DNA of 64,000 bases from Lachnospiraceae bacterium (lineage in GTDB: Bacteria; Bacillota; Clostridia; Lachnospirales; Lachnospiraceae): assembly GCA_002892395.1 (NCBI GenBank), contig NBBL01000010.1, positions 9 through 64,008 of the forward strand, read 5' to 3'. Each line of letters starts with the position of its first letter. The stretch's first letter is position 1. Of this stretch, positions 38,492 to 47,328 are shown one piece after another. The position numbers and the translations under genes were made by a program. The notes beneath the pieces are model-generated. The model ran no database searches. It was given only the letters and a program-made list of their open reading frames with translations, and was not told the origin of the DNA.

Positions 38492-38559
38492 GGTTCCCCT
38501 CTCAAGCCTGTTATCTCTGTGTTACAATCAGTATAGCATATTTTAAAGGAGGAAGCTTT

Positions 38560-38976
38560 ATGAACCCTGAAAAAAACAGTCCCGATGCCCTTTCCGTACA
38601 GGATGCGCTGCAGCTTCAGCTGGAATACAACCGAAAGCAGTATGCGCTGGCCCGAATCACCGCAATTTGCGCCGCTGCGACCCTTTTCATCGTTTCCGTC
38701 ACTGCGCTGCTTTTATATACCAATTTTCGCGAGATCTATCAGAGTCTCCTGATTTCCTCCAAAAATCTGGAGCACATCACAAACGAATTGTCCGCCGCCG
38801 ATTTAAAGCAGATGGTTCTGCAAGTGAACCATCTGGTGAAATACTCCGAAGCCGGCCTCAATGATGCCATGGTAAAAATCAACGCCATCGACATTGAAGG
38901 GCTGAATGCTTCGATCCGGAGCCTGCATGACGCCGTTGATCCGCTGGCAAACTTCTTCCGGGGCTTCCGCCGTTAA
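38560..38976 (+). CDS. Small membrane protein with helical coiled-coil-like tail
   Basis: A 138-residue protein with a Gln/Tyr-rich N-terminus, one transmembrane helix (ITAICAAATLFIVSVTALLLY, about residues 34-54, here spanning 21 residues) and a C-terminal helical region of repeated heptads with ISSKNLEHITNELSAADL. It ends RGFRR. ATG is preceded by AAAGGAGG. Single gene divergent from lspA. Family not recognised; it recalls DUF948-like proteins in layout only. Confidence 0.8.
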   Translation: MNPEKNSPDALSVQDALQLQLEYNRKQYALARITAICAAATLFIVSVTALLLYTNFREIYQSLLISSKNLEHITNELSAADLKQMVLQVNHLVKYSEAGLNDAMVKINAIDIEGLNASIRSLHDAVDPLANFFRGFRR

Positions 38977-38988
38977 CAGAGCAGACAA

Positions 38989-39030
38989 GAAGCGCTCTGC
39001 CGCCTTACCATAAAGGCAACAGAGCGCTTC
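38989..39030. terminator. Hairpin between two convergent genes
   Basis: A long stem GAAGCGCTCTG / CAGAGCGCTTC with an inner GCCTT / AAGGC pair set, between the small membrane-protein gene (plus) and htrA (minus). No T-tract on either side, so it may be a Rho-independent terminator of reduced strength or an mRNA end-protecting hairpin. Confidence 0.6.
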
Positions 39031-39057
39031 TCACATTCAATTCCTGCAGAGCAAGCC

Positions 39058-40569
39058 TTACCAGCGGAAGTGGAAGCCTCCGTTTCGGAAGAAATCATCC
39101 CAGAATCCGCCGAATCCGGACGGGCCGCTCTCCTCCGGCTCGCTCTCCTCTGTATCCGGCTCCCCGGTCTTTCCGTTTTCTTTCGCCTCCTCCTGATCCG
39201 ATTCTCCCTGCGGAGCAAGTGTAACCTCAACCTCCACTTCCTTGTACGACTGCCCGCTGGGGCGCTGTACTGTCAGGTGTACCACCTCTCCCTTTTGATA
39301 CCGCGTAAGCTTATCCTTCAGTTCTTCAATGGAGCTTACGGTCTGTCCCTCAAATTTTGTGATGATATCACTTTCCTGAAGCTTGGAATTGGCAGCTGCT
39401 CCCCCCTTCAGAATCTTGTACACGAAGATACCCACCGGCATATTGAATTTCCGGGCCGCCTCCTGATCCACATTCTGTCCCTGAAATCCGATGTACCCTC
39501 TGTCCTGTTCCGCCACCTGTGCCCGGGTCTTCTGTGCGGACAGATTGTCAATCAAATCCGTGACACTCAAAATCGGAATCGCGTATCCCATTCCTTCCAC
39601 TGTCGTGTCCACACTCTTCGACTCATTTATGCCGATGACCTGCCCGTGCATGTTCAAAAGAGCTCCGCCGGAATTTCCGGGGTTAATGGCTGCATCCGTC
39701 TGCAGCAGGTTTTTAATCGTCGCCGTCTCGCCGGTGGCCGTATCCCGCGCCGTGATGCTGCGCCCCATGGCACTGACATAGCCAACCGTGACGGACTGAC
39801 CGTATCCCAGTGCATTTCCGATGGCGATCACACCCTGTCCCACCTTCAAGGCATTGGAGTCTCCCACCTCTGCAATCCGGATCTTCGCTCTCGTCTCCTC
39901 CGGAACATCCGATTTCTTCACTGCAATCACTGCCACATCAGCGCCGGAATCGGTTCCCTTCAGTTCGGCATCTACCCCTTTTCCGTCTATAAATTGCACG
40001 GACATGGTCTTCGTATTTTCGATCACATGATTGTTGGTGACAATCAGGTACTCCTTGTCATTTTCTCCGATCAGGATCCCGGAGCCTGCCCCTGTTGTCT
40101 CATAGGTCTGTGCCCGTCCGAACCAGTCGCTGACTCTCTGCTCCCCTGTCACATCAATTGCCACCACAGAGGGCATTGCCTTCTCCACGATCCCGGACAC
40201 ATCCAGCACCGTTGCTATTTCTGTACTTCCCTGGGATGCCTTCTCTCCTGCGGCAGGCTTCGTCTCATCCGCCTTGCTCTCCGAGGAGGGCAGGGACTCG
40301 GCTCCATTCGTCGCAGACGCTCCGCTGCTTTCTCCCCGGGCCTCCCGGACCGCATTCAAGCCGAAGTGCCGGTTGACGCCCACCATGGTTCCGCCTGCAA
40401 CTGTGCCGAATATGACTGCGCAAAGTGCGGAGATCAGAAGCTTCTTTCCCAATCCGCTTCCCTTCTTCCCGGAATTCGGCGCCTTTTCCGGCTTCTTCCA
40501 GGAATTCGGCTGTGTGTTGTCATACGGCATATTCTGATAGTTTTGATATGGATTTTTATTTTCGTACAT
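39058..40569 (-). CDS. htrA: HtrA/DegP-type membrane-anchored serine protease
   Basis: A 503-residue protein: Asn/Gln/Pro-rich cytoplasmic start, transmembrane helix ~43-64, a Ser/Glu-rich linker, trypsin-like domain with triad H181 (TNNHVI), D211 (GADVAVIAV) and S300 (NPGNSGGAL), and one PDZ domain (~365-455). An acidic tail (EEAKENGKTGEPDTEESEPEES) ends in FFRNGGFHFRW. It degrades or refolds misfolded exported proteins. ATG follows GAGGAT. Promoter region includes a dyad that may be an operator. Confidence 0.95.
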   Translation of the reverse strand: MYENKNPYQNYQNMPYDNTQPNSWKKPEKAPNSGKKGSGLGKKLLISALCAVIFGTVAGGTMVGVNRHFGLNAVREARGESSGASATNGAESLPSSESKADETKPAAGEKASQGSTEIATVLDVSGIVEKAMPSVVAIDVTGEQRVSDWFGRAQTYETTGAGSGILIGENDKEYLIVTNNHVIENTKTMSVQFIDGKGVDAELKGTDSGADVAVIAVKKSDVPEETRAKIRIAEVGDSNALKVGQGVIAIGNALGYGQSVTVGYVSAMGRSITARDTATGETATIKNLLQTDAAINPGNSGGALLNMHGQVIGINESKSVDTTVEGMGYAIPILSVTDLIDNLSAQKTRAQVAEQDRGYIGFQGQNVDQEAARKFNMPVGIFVYKILKGGAAANSKLQESDIITKFEGQTVSSIEELKDKLTRYQKGEVVHLTVQRPSGQSYKEVEVEVTLAPQGESDQEEAKENGKTGEPDTEESEPEESGPSGFGGFWDDFFRNGGFHFRW

Positions 40570-40647
40570 TTGAAATCCTCCATTCTTCCTTCACAGGTCT
40601 CTTTCATTGACCGCTTTTCTTTTTCTGAATTTCTTTTGATGATCTGA

Positions 40648-40673
40648 GTATAGCGGCATTTTGTGTCAAAATT
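40648..40673 (-). promoter_or_regulatory. htrA promoter region with 15-bp dyad
   Basis: A TATACT -10 box (40648-40653) is followed upstream by a perfect inverted repeat ATTTTG-TGT-CAAAAT (40659-40673). A TTGACA lies inside it but only 11 bases from the -10, and no proper -35 is present at 17 bases, so the dyad may be where a regulator acts. Confidence 0.45.
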
Positions 40674-40697
40674 GTGTTTCCTTTCGGATAGAAATGT

Positions 40698-40726
40698 GAA
40701 ATGCCGCGCTGGCTGCGCGGCATTTC
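40698..40726 (-). terminator. Probable terminator of the LCP gene
   Basis: A 12-bp perfect stem GAAATGCCGCGC / GCGCGGCATTTC with a 5-base loop, 125 bases past the LCP stop; only CACATTTCT follows on the minus strand. The stretch 40727-40850 holds a 12-base direct repeat (CTTCCTTGCTCC twice) and no gene. Confidence 0.6.
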
Positions 40727-40850
40727 TGTTCTACCCCTGTTATCCGGATGTCCGGTCTTCCTTGCTCCATCTTGCCTTCCTTGCTCCGTTTCCCACCCGC
40801 TGATCCGGAAACGAATGCAGCTCCCTGCTCTCGTCCCCGCAACATGGGCA

Positions 40851-42599
40851 TTAAGGAATCTCGTCCACCATCTCTGCTCCTCCCGGTCCCACAGAAGCAG
40901 TTCCTTCTCTCATGGGAGAAACCGGCGCTCTGTCCGTTCCTGCCCCCTTTGTCGGGGCACTGCCCGGCCCGTTTTCTGCCGCCGGCTCTATCCTGCCTCC
41001 GGGACCGGGAAGGATGGCTTCTGTCGTCCGGGCAGACGCGGGATTCTCTCTCTCCTGTGTTTGATCCGGTACCGGAGAGACCTGTCCGGGGGATCCGCTC
41101 CCGTCGGCCGGTCTTTGCGGAAGGGTCGCAAACGGCCTTCCAAACGAATCTGCACCGCCCTCTTCCTCATCATCCGCATCCGACTCGTGGAGATCAAAGA
41201 GAGGATTTCCCTCCGCATCCGTCTCCATCCGAATTTCTCCGTTTTCGTCTGTGGGGAAAATCAGACGTCCGTTGGCATCGGTCTCCGGATATTGGCTGCT
41301 CTCACCGGCATTTTTGCTTCTCTCACTCTCATCGGAAGCAGACTCGCTCTGCTTTGAAGCACTCTCCTCCTTTTCCCGACTCTCCTCCTGCCGTCTCTCA
41401 TTCTGCAGCTCTGCAGCCTGATTCCTGTAATTGGTCCGATCCACCGCCAATTTGTAATCAATCTCTTTCACCTGCCTGGAGGTTTCGTAATCCGAATCCC
41501 CGAACAAAAATCTGTGGAGCTGCTTCACATTGCTCTCCAGGGTGTTGGGCAGCACGCAGGCTCCCTTCCTTCCCATGTTGACCTCGGCCCGATCCATGGG
41601 AAATCCGATGGTGTCCGCAATCTTATACTTTTTCGCATTGACGGCAAGGCTCATGCCGTCCTCCCATTTCAGGCTCGTCGCCACCATCGTCAGCATATTT
41701 CCCGCAAGATCCGACAGGGTCTGGACATCTGCCCGCTTCGCCTTCTCCGCGCAAAGCTCAATCACCTTGCGCTGACGCTCGGTCCGCGTATAGTCATTGT
41801 CCATGTACCGAAGTCTCGCATATGCCACAGCCTGAATGCCGTCCAGGTGGTTCATCCCCGCCTGCTTAAGCTGCACGGAGCCGATGCCGGTTCCCTTTAC
41901 AGTCTCCGTAATATACGAGTTGATGTAGCGAAATTCCGGCTTCGAGATTTCAAGATCCACGCCGCCCAGAATGTTGACTCCGGTTGCCACTGCCTTCCAG
42001 TTAAAGGTCACATAGTCCGTGATATTCAAATCCAGATTTTGGTTCAGTGCACGCACCGCCTGCTCAGGGCCTCCGATGGCGTAAGCCTGATTGATCTTAT
42101 TGTAGGAGCCGTTGCCCAGTGACAGGTAGCTGTCCCGGAACACACTGGCAATCCGGATCTCGCCGGTCTCCCGGTTGATGCTCACCACCATGATAACATC
42201 TGAGTTATAGCCTCTGCCCACCGATGAATTGCGCGAATCCACACCAAAAACAGCGATATTCCAGTACCCCTTCATCTTTTGAATATCTTCGCTGGTCAGC
42301 TCGGTATTTTCTACATTTTTCACTTCAAAATCCGGGCGCTGAATTTTATGATACTGTCTGAGGACATAGCTGTAGGAAAAGATGCCCGCCAGCACAAAGA
42401 CCTCAAGCACAGCCAGAATGAGGATCCGCCTTGCGCGTATAAACGCTGCGCTGCGCGGCTTTTTTTCTTTCTCCTTCCAGGCCTTTTCTCTGTCCGGACG
42501 GGTCCTGCCGTTCAAAAAGGAAGCTCCGGTACCCGAAGGATTCCTCCTTCTGCGGCTGCGTCCCGGCGTCCTTTCCCTGTTAAAATTCGTCTCCTCCAT
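40851..42599 (-). CDS. LytR-CpsA-Psr (LCP) family glycopolymer ligase
   Basis: A 582-residue membrane protein: basic cytoplasmic N-terminus, transmembrane helix ~58-79, LCP domain (~115-290) with FGVDSRN, SDVIMVVSIN, RDSYLS and the arginine motif DYTRTERQRKV. LCP enzymes attach undecaprenyl-linked glycopolymers to peptidoglycan or protein. After residue ~385 comes a long low-complexity tail rich in Ser/Glu and then Pro/Gly. ATG follows AGGAG at nine bases. It sits directly downstream of the polysaccharide initiation gene, which points to wall attachment of the local glycan. Confidence 0.93.
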   Translation of the reverse strand: MEETNFNRERTPGRSRRRRNPSGTGASFLNGRTRPDREKAWKEKEKKPRSAAFIRARRILILAVLEVFVLAGIFSYSYVLRQYHKIQRPDFEVKNVENTELTSEDIQKMKGYWNIAVFGVDSRNSSVGRGYNSDVIMVVSINRETGEIRIASVFRDSYLSLGNGSYNKINQAYAIGGPEQAVRALNQNLDLNITDYVTFNWKAVATGVNILGGVDLEISKPEFRYINSYITETVKGTGIGSVQLKQAGMNHLDGIQAVAYARLRYMDNDYTRTERQRKVIELCAEKAKRADVQTLSDLAGNMLTMVATSLKWEDGMSLAVNAKKYKIADTIGFPMDRAEVNMGRKGACVLPNTLESNVKQLHRFLFGDSDYETSRQVKEIDYKLAVDRTNYRNQAAELQNERRQEESREKEESASKQSESASDESERSKNAGESSQYPETDANGRLIFPTDENGEIRMETDAEGNPLFDLHESDADDEEEGGADSFGRPFATLPQRPADGSGSPGQVSPVPDQTQERENPASARTTEAILPGPGGRIEPAAENGPGSAPTKGAGTDRAPVSPMREGTASVGPGGAEMVDEIP

Positions 42600-42616
42600 G
42601 AAACTGATCTCCTGTC

Positions 42617-44023
42617 TTAGTAGGCATTTTTATTCACAAACCCGCGAACAATCGTGAGCAGCATAATCTTGAAATCAAAACCGAGGGTCCAATTTTCGAT
42701 GTAGTAGAGGTCGTATTCGATGCGCCGCTCAATGGAGGTATCCCCCCGAAGCCCGTTGATCTGCGCCCATCCCGTGAGCCCCGGTCTCACCTGATGCTTA
42801 ATCATGTAGTGCGGAATCTCCTCCTTAAAGCGCTCCACAAAAAACGGTCGCTCCGGCCGCGGTCCCACCAGGCTCATGTCGCCGAAGAGAATGTTGAAGA
42901 ACTGCGGCATTTCATCAATGCTGGTCTTTCGGATCAGCCTTCCCACCGCAGTGACTCTCGGATCATGGGGCGTGGTCCATGCTTTTTTTTCCTTCTCATC
43001 CACCTGAACACGCATGGAACGAAACTTGTACATTTGAAACGGCTTCTGATGCAGTCCCACCCGCTCCTGCCGGAATATTACCGGCCCCGGACTGGTGATT
43101 TTCACCAAAATCGCAGTTACCAGCATCACCGGAGAAAAAAGAATAATCCCCACCAGCGCCCCCACAATATCCACTGCCCGCTTGACTGCGGCGTTGAACC
43201 ACTCAGTCAACGGCACGCGGCGGATATTGATAACCGGCATCCCTGCCACATCCTCAATGTACGGAATGGTGGGAATCACCCCGTAGTAATCCGGAATAAA
43301 TTTCGTGTGAACACCGGACTTCTCACAGATTCGGACGATCCCCTTCAGCCGGTCATATTCCCGCAATGCCAGTGTAATGGCAATTTCATCGAGATCACCG
43401 CGATCCAAACGCTCCTTTAGACGATCGATGGTTCCGATCACGGGAATCCCGTGATGCTCCGTCCCCGGCTCTGCCCGGTCATCCAGAATCCCGCAAATCC
43501 GATATCCCCACTCCGGGTTTGTCAGCACCCGATCTATGTAGCCCTTCGCCGCCTCACTGAAGCCCACCAGCAGAATCTTTCTCTGGTTCATGCCCTTTCT
43601 TCGAATATTCCGAAGCGCCGCTCGTATCAGATTTCTCGCAGCTGTGGTAAATAAAATACTGCAGAAATAGAATACCAGAACCAGTCTCCTGGAAAAATGG
43701 TAGAGGTACTGATTTTTGGAGCCGAGATAGAGAAACAGGGTAAAGCACAAAAGGCCGATGGTGTTGACCTTTAATATGCTTCCGAATTCCTTTCGCCTTC
43801 CGCTGGTTCGCTTGGCCGCATAAAGCCCGAATATCATGTGCAGCAAAAGATACAGCGGTATAATCAGCACCAGCGCCCGCAGATAAATGGAGAAGGACAA
43901 AACCCCCCGATCCGGGTGCACGCCGAAAAGGACGTACCAGGCCAGCAGATACGCCGCAAGGATCGCCAAGGCGTCAAGGACAACATAGATTCGATTCAAT
44001 ATCTTCTGAAAATCTCTCATCAT
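42617..44023 (-). CDS. Polyprenyl-phosphate sugar-1-phosphate transferase (initiating enzyme)
   Basis: A ~468-residue protein of the WbaP/CpsE class: four to five N-terminal helices, a nucleotide-binding-like domain (ILLVGFSEAAKGY), another helix and a C-terminal bacterial sugar transferase domain with GPVIFRQERVGL, YKFRSMR, SIDEMPQFFNIL, GPRPERP and RPGLTGWAQI. It moves a hexose-1-phosphate onto undecaprenyl phosphate to start glycan synthesis. Start is taken as ATG 44023; ATG 44020 is equally possible. No ribosome binding site is visible upstream. Confidence 0.92.
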   Translation of the reverse strand: MMRDFQKILNRIYVVLDALAILAAYLLAWYVLFGVHPDRGVLSFSIYLRALVLIIPLYLLLHMIFGLYAAKRTSGRRKEFGSILKVNTIGLLCFTLFLYLGSKNQYLYHFSRRLVLVFYFCSILFTTAARNLIRAALRNIRRKGMNQRKILLVGFSEAAKGYIDRVLTNPEWGYRICGILDDRAEPGTEHHGIPVIGTIDRLKERLDRGDLDEIAITLALREYDRLKGIVRICEKSGVHTKFIPDYYGVIPTIPYIEDVAGMPVINIRRVPLTEWFNAAVKRAVDIVGALVGIILFSPVMLVTAILVKITSPGPVIFRQERVGLHQKPFQMYKFRSMRVQVDEKEKKAWTTPHDPRVTAVGRLIRKTSIDEMPQFFNILFGDMSLVGPRPERPFFVERFKEEIPHYMIKHQVRPGLTGWAQINGLRGDTSIERRIEYDLYYIENWTLGFDFKIMLLTIVRGFVNKNAY

Positions 44024-44098
44024 GTGCAAAAGTATAATCGATTTCTCTGCCTTTTTCCATGTGAATTACGTGGATTCGGCAACAAAATGAAGAAAGGG

Positions 44099-45067
44099 TC
44101 AGTGCATTCTTTCGAGATACTGAAGCAGGTATGCCGCCGTTCCCCGAATCAGCTCCCATTCCAATGCCAGAAGCCGGGAAGTGGGTACCTGCCGGAAGTC
44201 CACTCTCCGAAGCTGGTGCAGCCTGCCAAGTCCCTCAAGGTTTCCCTCCATCCAGGCCGGGAACAACCCCAGTCCCCGAAAGAATACAGCCTTTGCAAAC
44301 AGTCCCGCCAAAAGCCACGGAAGATGAAGGAGCAGCTGCCAGTTTGTCTGATTTTTATACATGGTCCAGATATGATTCCGGGCGCTGAGCCTCACCTTAA
44401 ACGCATTGTAGCGGGAGCCGCTGGTGGCACTGCCGTAATGATATACCCTAGCATCTGCGCAGTAGCGGTTAAAATAGCCATAGAGCTTTGCCCTCCAGCA
44501 AAGATCAATGTCCTCCAGATAGGCGAAATGCATCTCATCAAACAGTCCGATTTTCTTAAGAATATCCCTCCGATAAATCGCTGCGCCTGCGCAGGAAGAA
44601 AAAATATCTGCGCCGCGTCCGTACCCGTCCCGGGGAAGCCCCTTTCCCCGCTGGTACGCCCAGCCCATCAATGTCATACCGTCGCCGGCATCGTCAATCA
44701 AGCTGTGATTCTGAGTCTGCAGCATCATGGCGCTCACCGAAAAGAGCTTCCGATGGCGGGCAATCTCCTGCTCCATTTGTTCCACAAAGTCCGGAAACAC
44801 CTCCGTGTCATTGTTCAACAAAAGGACATACGGCGTATCGGCTGCCCGGATCCCTGCGTTGACACCCCCGGCAAATCCAAGATTCTCCTGCTCCCGGATC
44901 AGTGGAATCCGGTTTTCCGTGAGCCATTCCAGGCTTCCGTCTGTGGATGCATTCTCCACAACCAGAATTTTAAAATCCTGCTCTGTCTGCCTCCGGAGCG
45001 AAGCGATGCACTGCGGAAGATACTTCATCCCGTTGTAATTCGGTATAATCACCGTCGTCTTTGCCAT
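44099..45067 (-). CDS. Glycosyltransferase family 2 (rhamnosyltransferase-like)
   Basis: A 322-residue GT-A enzyme. TVIIPNYNG at the N-terminus, LLLNNDTEV as the metal-binding region and YLEDIDLCWRA as the acceptor-side motif, the pattern of WbbL/RgpB-like transferases. A C-terminal hydrophobic helix (LLLHLPWLLAGLFAKAVFF) may associate with the membrane. ATG at 45067 follows AGGAG at eight bases; the longer frame overlaps the upstream gene. Donor and acceptor unknown. Confidence 0.9.
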   Translation of the reverse strand: MAKTTVIIPNYNGMKYLPQCIASLRRQTEQDFKILVVENASTDGSLEWLTENRIPLIREQENLGFAGGVNAGIRAADTPYVLLLNNDTEVFPDFVEQMEQEIARHRKLFSVSAMMLQTQNHSLIDDAGDGMTLMGWAYQRGKGLPRDGYGRGADIFSSCAGAAIYRRDILKKIGLFDEMHFAYLEDIDLCWRAKLYGYFNRYCADARVYHYGSATSGSRYNAFKVRLSARNHIWTMYKNQTNWQLLLHLPWLLAGLFAKAVFFRGLGLFPAWMEGNLEGLGRLHQLRRVDFRQVPTSRLLALEWELIRGTAAYLLQYLERMH

Positions 45068-45101
45068 ATTCTGTTCTCCTGATGCCCTCCTGCCGTTTTG
45101 C

Positions 45102-47312
45102 TCACAGATAACGCTCAATTCCCTGGATGTGATAAGGCTCCCCGATTTTCTCCTTGTTCAGATCCCGAAGAGAAAAATCGGACTTTCGAAGCGTCAGGTT
45201 GGGGTTGTAGTAAGGATCTCCCTTCGCAAGAATATCCGGCCACCGTTTCATAAAGCGCGCAATTTCCCGATTAAAGCGCTCCACCTTCTCCGGCGTATCC
45301 TCCAATCCCCGGGATTTCGACTCATAATGATATAAAAGGGCGTAGGGATTGTATACCACCAGCGCCCCGGTTTCTCTCACCTTAAGGCAGTAGTCAATAT
45401 CATTGAACGCAACGGCCAGCTCCTCCGTAAAGCCTCCCACCTGTTCAAACAGCTTTTTTTTCGTGAGGAGACAGGCAGCTGTCACCGCAGAATAATTCTG
45501 TGCCGTCAGTGCACGGTGAAAATAGCTGTTCTGCACTTCATGCAGACCGATAAAGGTGTGGCCGGCAATTCCTCCGAATCCAATCACCACCCCTGCATGC
45601 TGAATGGTGCCATCCTCATAGAGCAGACGGCAACCCACAACGCCCACATCCGGACGCTGTCCGTATCCCATCAGCTCCCGGACCGTGTCCGGATTGATCT
45701 GCTCCACGTCGTTGTTCATAAAAAGCAGGTAGTCGCCCTGCGCATACCGCACCCCAAAGTTGTTGATGGCGGAGAAGTTAAAGCCTCCTTCATACCGGAC
45801 TACATGTACACAGGAATATTCTTCCTGAATGCGATCATAGTACTCCCAGGTCTTTTGCTCTGTGGAATTGTTTTCCACCACGATAAACTCCAGATTCCGG
45901 TAGCTTCCGCGCTCCAAAAGAGAGCGAATCGCAGTGTCCAGATCGTCCGCATGATCCTTGTTGGGAATGATGACAGAAATCAGCGGCTCCTCCTTCAATT
46001 GAAACAGGGTGTGATAAATTCCGTAGTCCACCCCTTTTTTTACCTCCTTGACACAAAGCTCCGGCCAGGTTCTCTCGTAATGTGCGCGAATGGCCCTTGC
46101 CCCCGCCTCGAAGGCATAGAGCTTACTCTCCGGATTGGAGGCGGTGGAATTCATGTGACAGCGCCAGTGATAGAGCACCTCCGGAATGTGGACGATTTTT
46201 TTTGCCTGCTCGGTGACGCGGAAAATGAAATCGTAGTCCTGGGCGCCGTCAAACGCTGGACGAAACAGCCCCACCTGCTCCTGGAGGGTGCGCTTCACCG
46301 CAAACAAATGGCAGATATAATTCACACTGCCCAGCAAGTCCTGATTGAAGTCAGGTTTGAAATTGGGATCAAAGAGCGAGCCTCCGTCCATGTCCAGCTT
46401 GTCTTCATCGGAATACAGGCAGTCGCACGCCGGGTGCTTTCGGATCGCCTCTGCCATGCGGTAGAGCGCCTGCGGCGGCAAAAGATCGTCGTGATCGCAA
46501 AGCACGATATAGTCCCCCCTGGCGAGGCGAAGCGCGGCGTTCGTATTACCCGAAATTCCCCGGTTCTCTCCCAGCACCTGGTAGCGCACCCTTTCGTCCC
46601 GCGCCGCATATTCCTGCAAAAGCTCTGCCTTATCTTTTCCCGCCGGGCTCCCGTCTGCAATGCAAAGCTCCAGTTTTCTGTAGGTCTGCTGCAAAACGGA
46701 ATCCAGCATTTCCTTCAGATACCGGTCCGGCGTGGCATAAACCGGAATCACCACAGAAAACAGCGGATCCTCTTTCCCTATGGGAGCGCTTCTCTGTGCC
46801 TCCAGTTCTTCCTCCGACGGCTTGGTCTTATCGTACCATTCCCCATACTCATAATCACTGTCAATGCCTTCCAGCTTATTTCTGGATTTCAGCACCAGCG
46901 CCCTCAGACCGTGCTTTCGCAGGTAATCAAGGGCGACGCGCACCGTCTCCATGTTGCAGAGATCCCGAATCTTTTCTCTTCGCTTGTACGCAACACTCGC
47001 CCTTTTTTGAATCAGCGCTTCATTGTAGCGGATTTGGGCAGTTCGCCCCTCACATTGAATCACCAGCCGATAGGTCTTTCCCCTTTCGTAGGAAAAGCGG
47101 ATGTCAAACCCGAAGTCACGGTCGATCACCTTCTTGTAGTAGATCTGGCTCACATCGTCCCGCCTTGTGGATACCAGGTGAAATGCCACCGGCTGTTTTT
47201 TTTCATCCAGCACAGAATAGCGAACGGCGGAAGCGGGATTCCTGCCCACAACCCATCCGTTCAGGGTGATATAATTTTCGCGAATTCGAACCACGTCTAT
47301 TTTATACTTCAT
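45102..47312 (-). CDS. Two-domain family 2 glycosyltransferase
   Basis: A 736-residue protein with an N-terminal ~170-residue module (YITLNGWVVG, a beta-rich domain seen in large glycan transferases) and two GT-A domains: the first with FSVVIPVYATP and LCDHDDLL, the second with ISVIIPNKDHADD, FMNNDVEQ and AFNDIDYCLKV. Such double transferases often add two sugars in a row or extend a repeat. ATG 47312 follows GGGAAG. Part of the polysaccharide operon. Confidence 0.9.
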   Translation of the reverse strand: MKYKIDVVRIRENYITLNGWVVGRNPASAVRYSVLDEKKQPVAFHLVSTRRDDVSQIYYKKVIDRDFGFDIRFSYERGKTYRLVIQCEGRTAQIRYNEALIQKRASVAYKRREKIRDLCNMETVRVALDYLRKHGLRALVLKSRNKLEGIDSDYEYGEWYDKTKPSEEELEAQRSAPIGKEDPLFSVVIPVYATPDRYLKEMLDSVLQQTYRKLELCIADGSPAGKDKAELLQEYAARDERVRYQVLGENRGISGNTNAALRLARGDYIVLCDHDDLLPPQALYRMAEAIRKHPACDCLYSDEDKLDMDGGSLFDPNFKPDFNQDLLGSVNYICHLFAVKRTLQEQVGLFRPAFDGAQDYDFIFRVTEQAKKIVHIPEVLYHWRCHMNSTASNPESKLYAFEAGARAIRAHYERTWPELCVKEVKKGVDYGIYHTLFQLKEEPLISVIIPNKDHADDLDTAIRSLLERGSYRNLEFIVVENNSTEQKTWEYYDRIQEEYSCVHVVRYEGGFNFSAINNFGVRYAQGDYLLFMNNDVEQINPDTVRELMGYGQRPDVGVVGCRLLYEDGTIQHAGVVIGFGGIAGHTFIGLHEVQNSYFHRALTAQNYSAVTAACLLTKKKLFEQVGGFTEELAVAFNDIDYCLKVRETGALVVYNPYALLYHYESKSRGLEDTPEKVERFNREIARFMKRWPDILAKGDPYYNPNLTLRKSDFSLRDLNKEKIGEPYHIQGIERYL

Positions 47313-47328
47313 GCTTCTTCCCGCTTCT

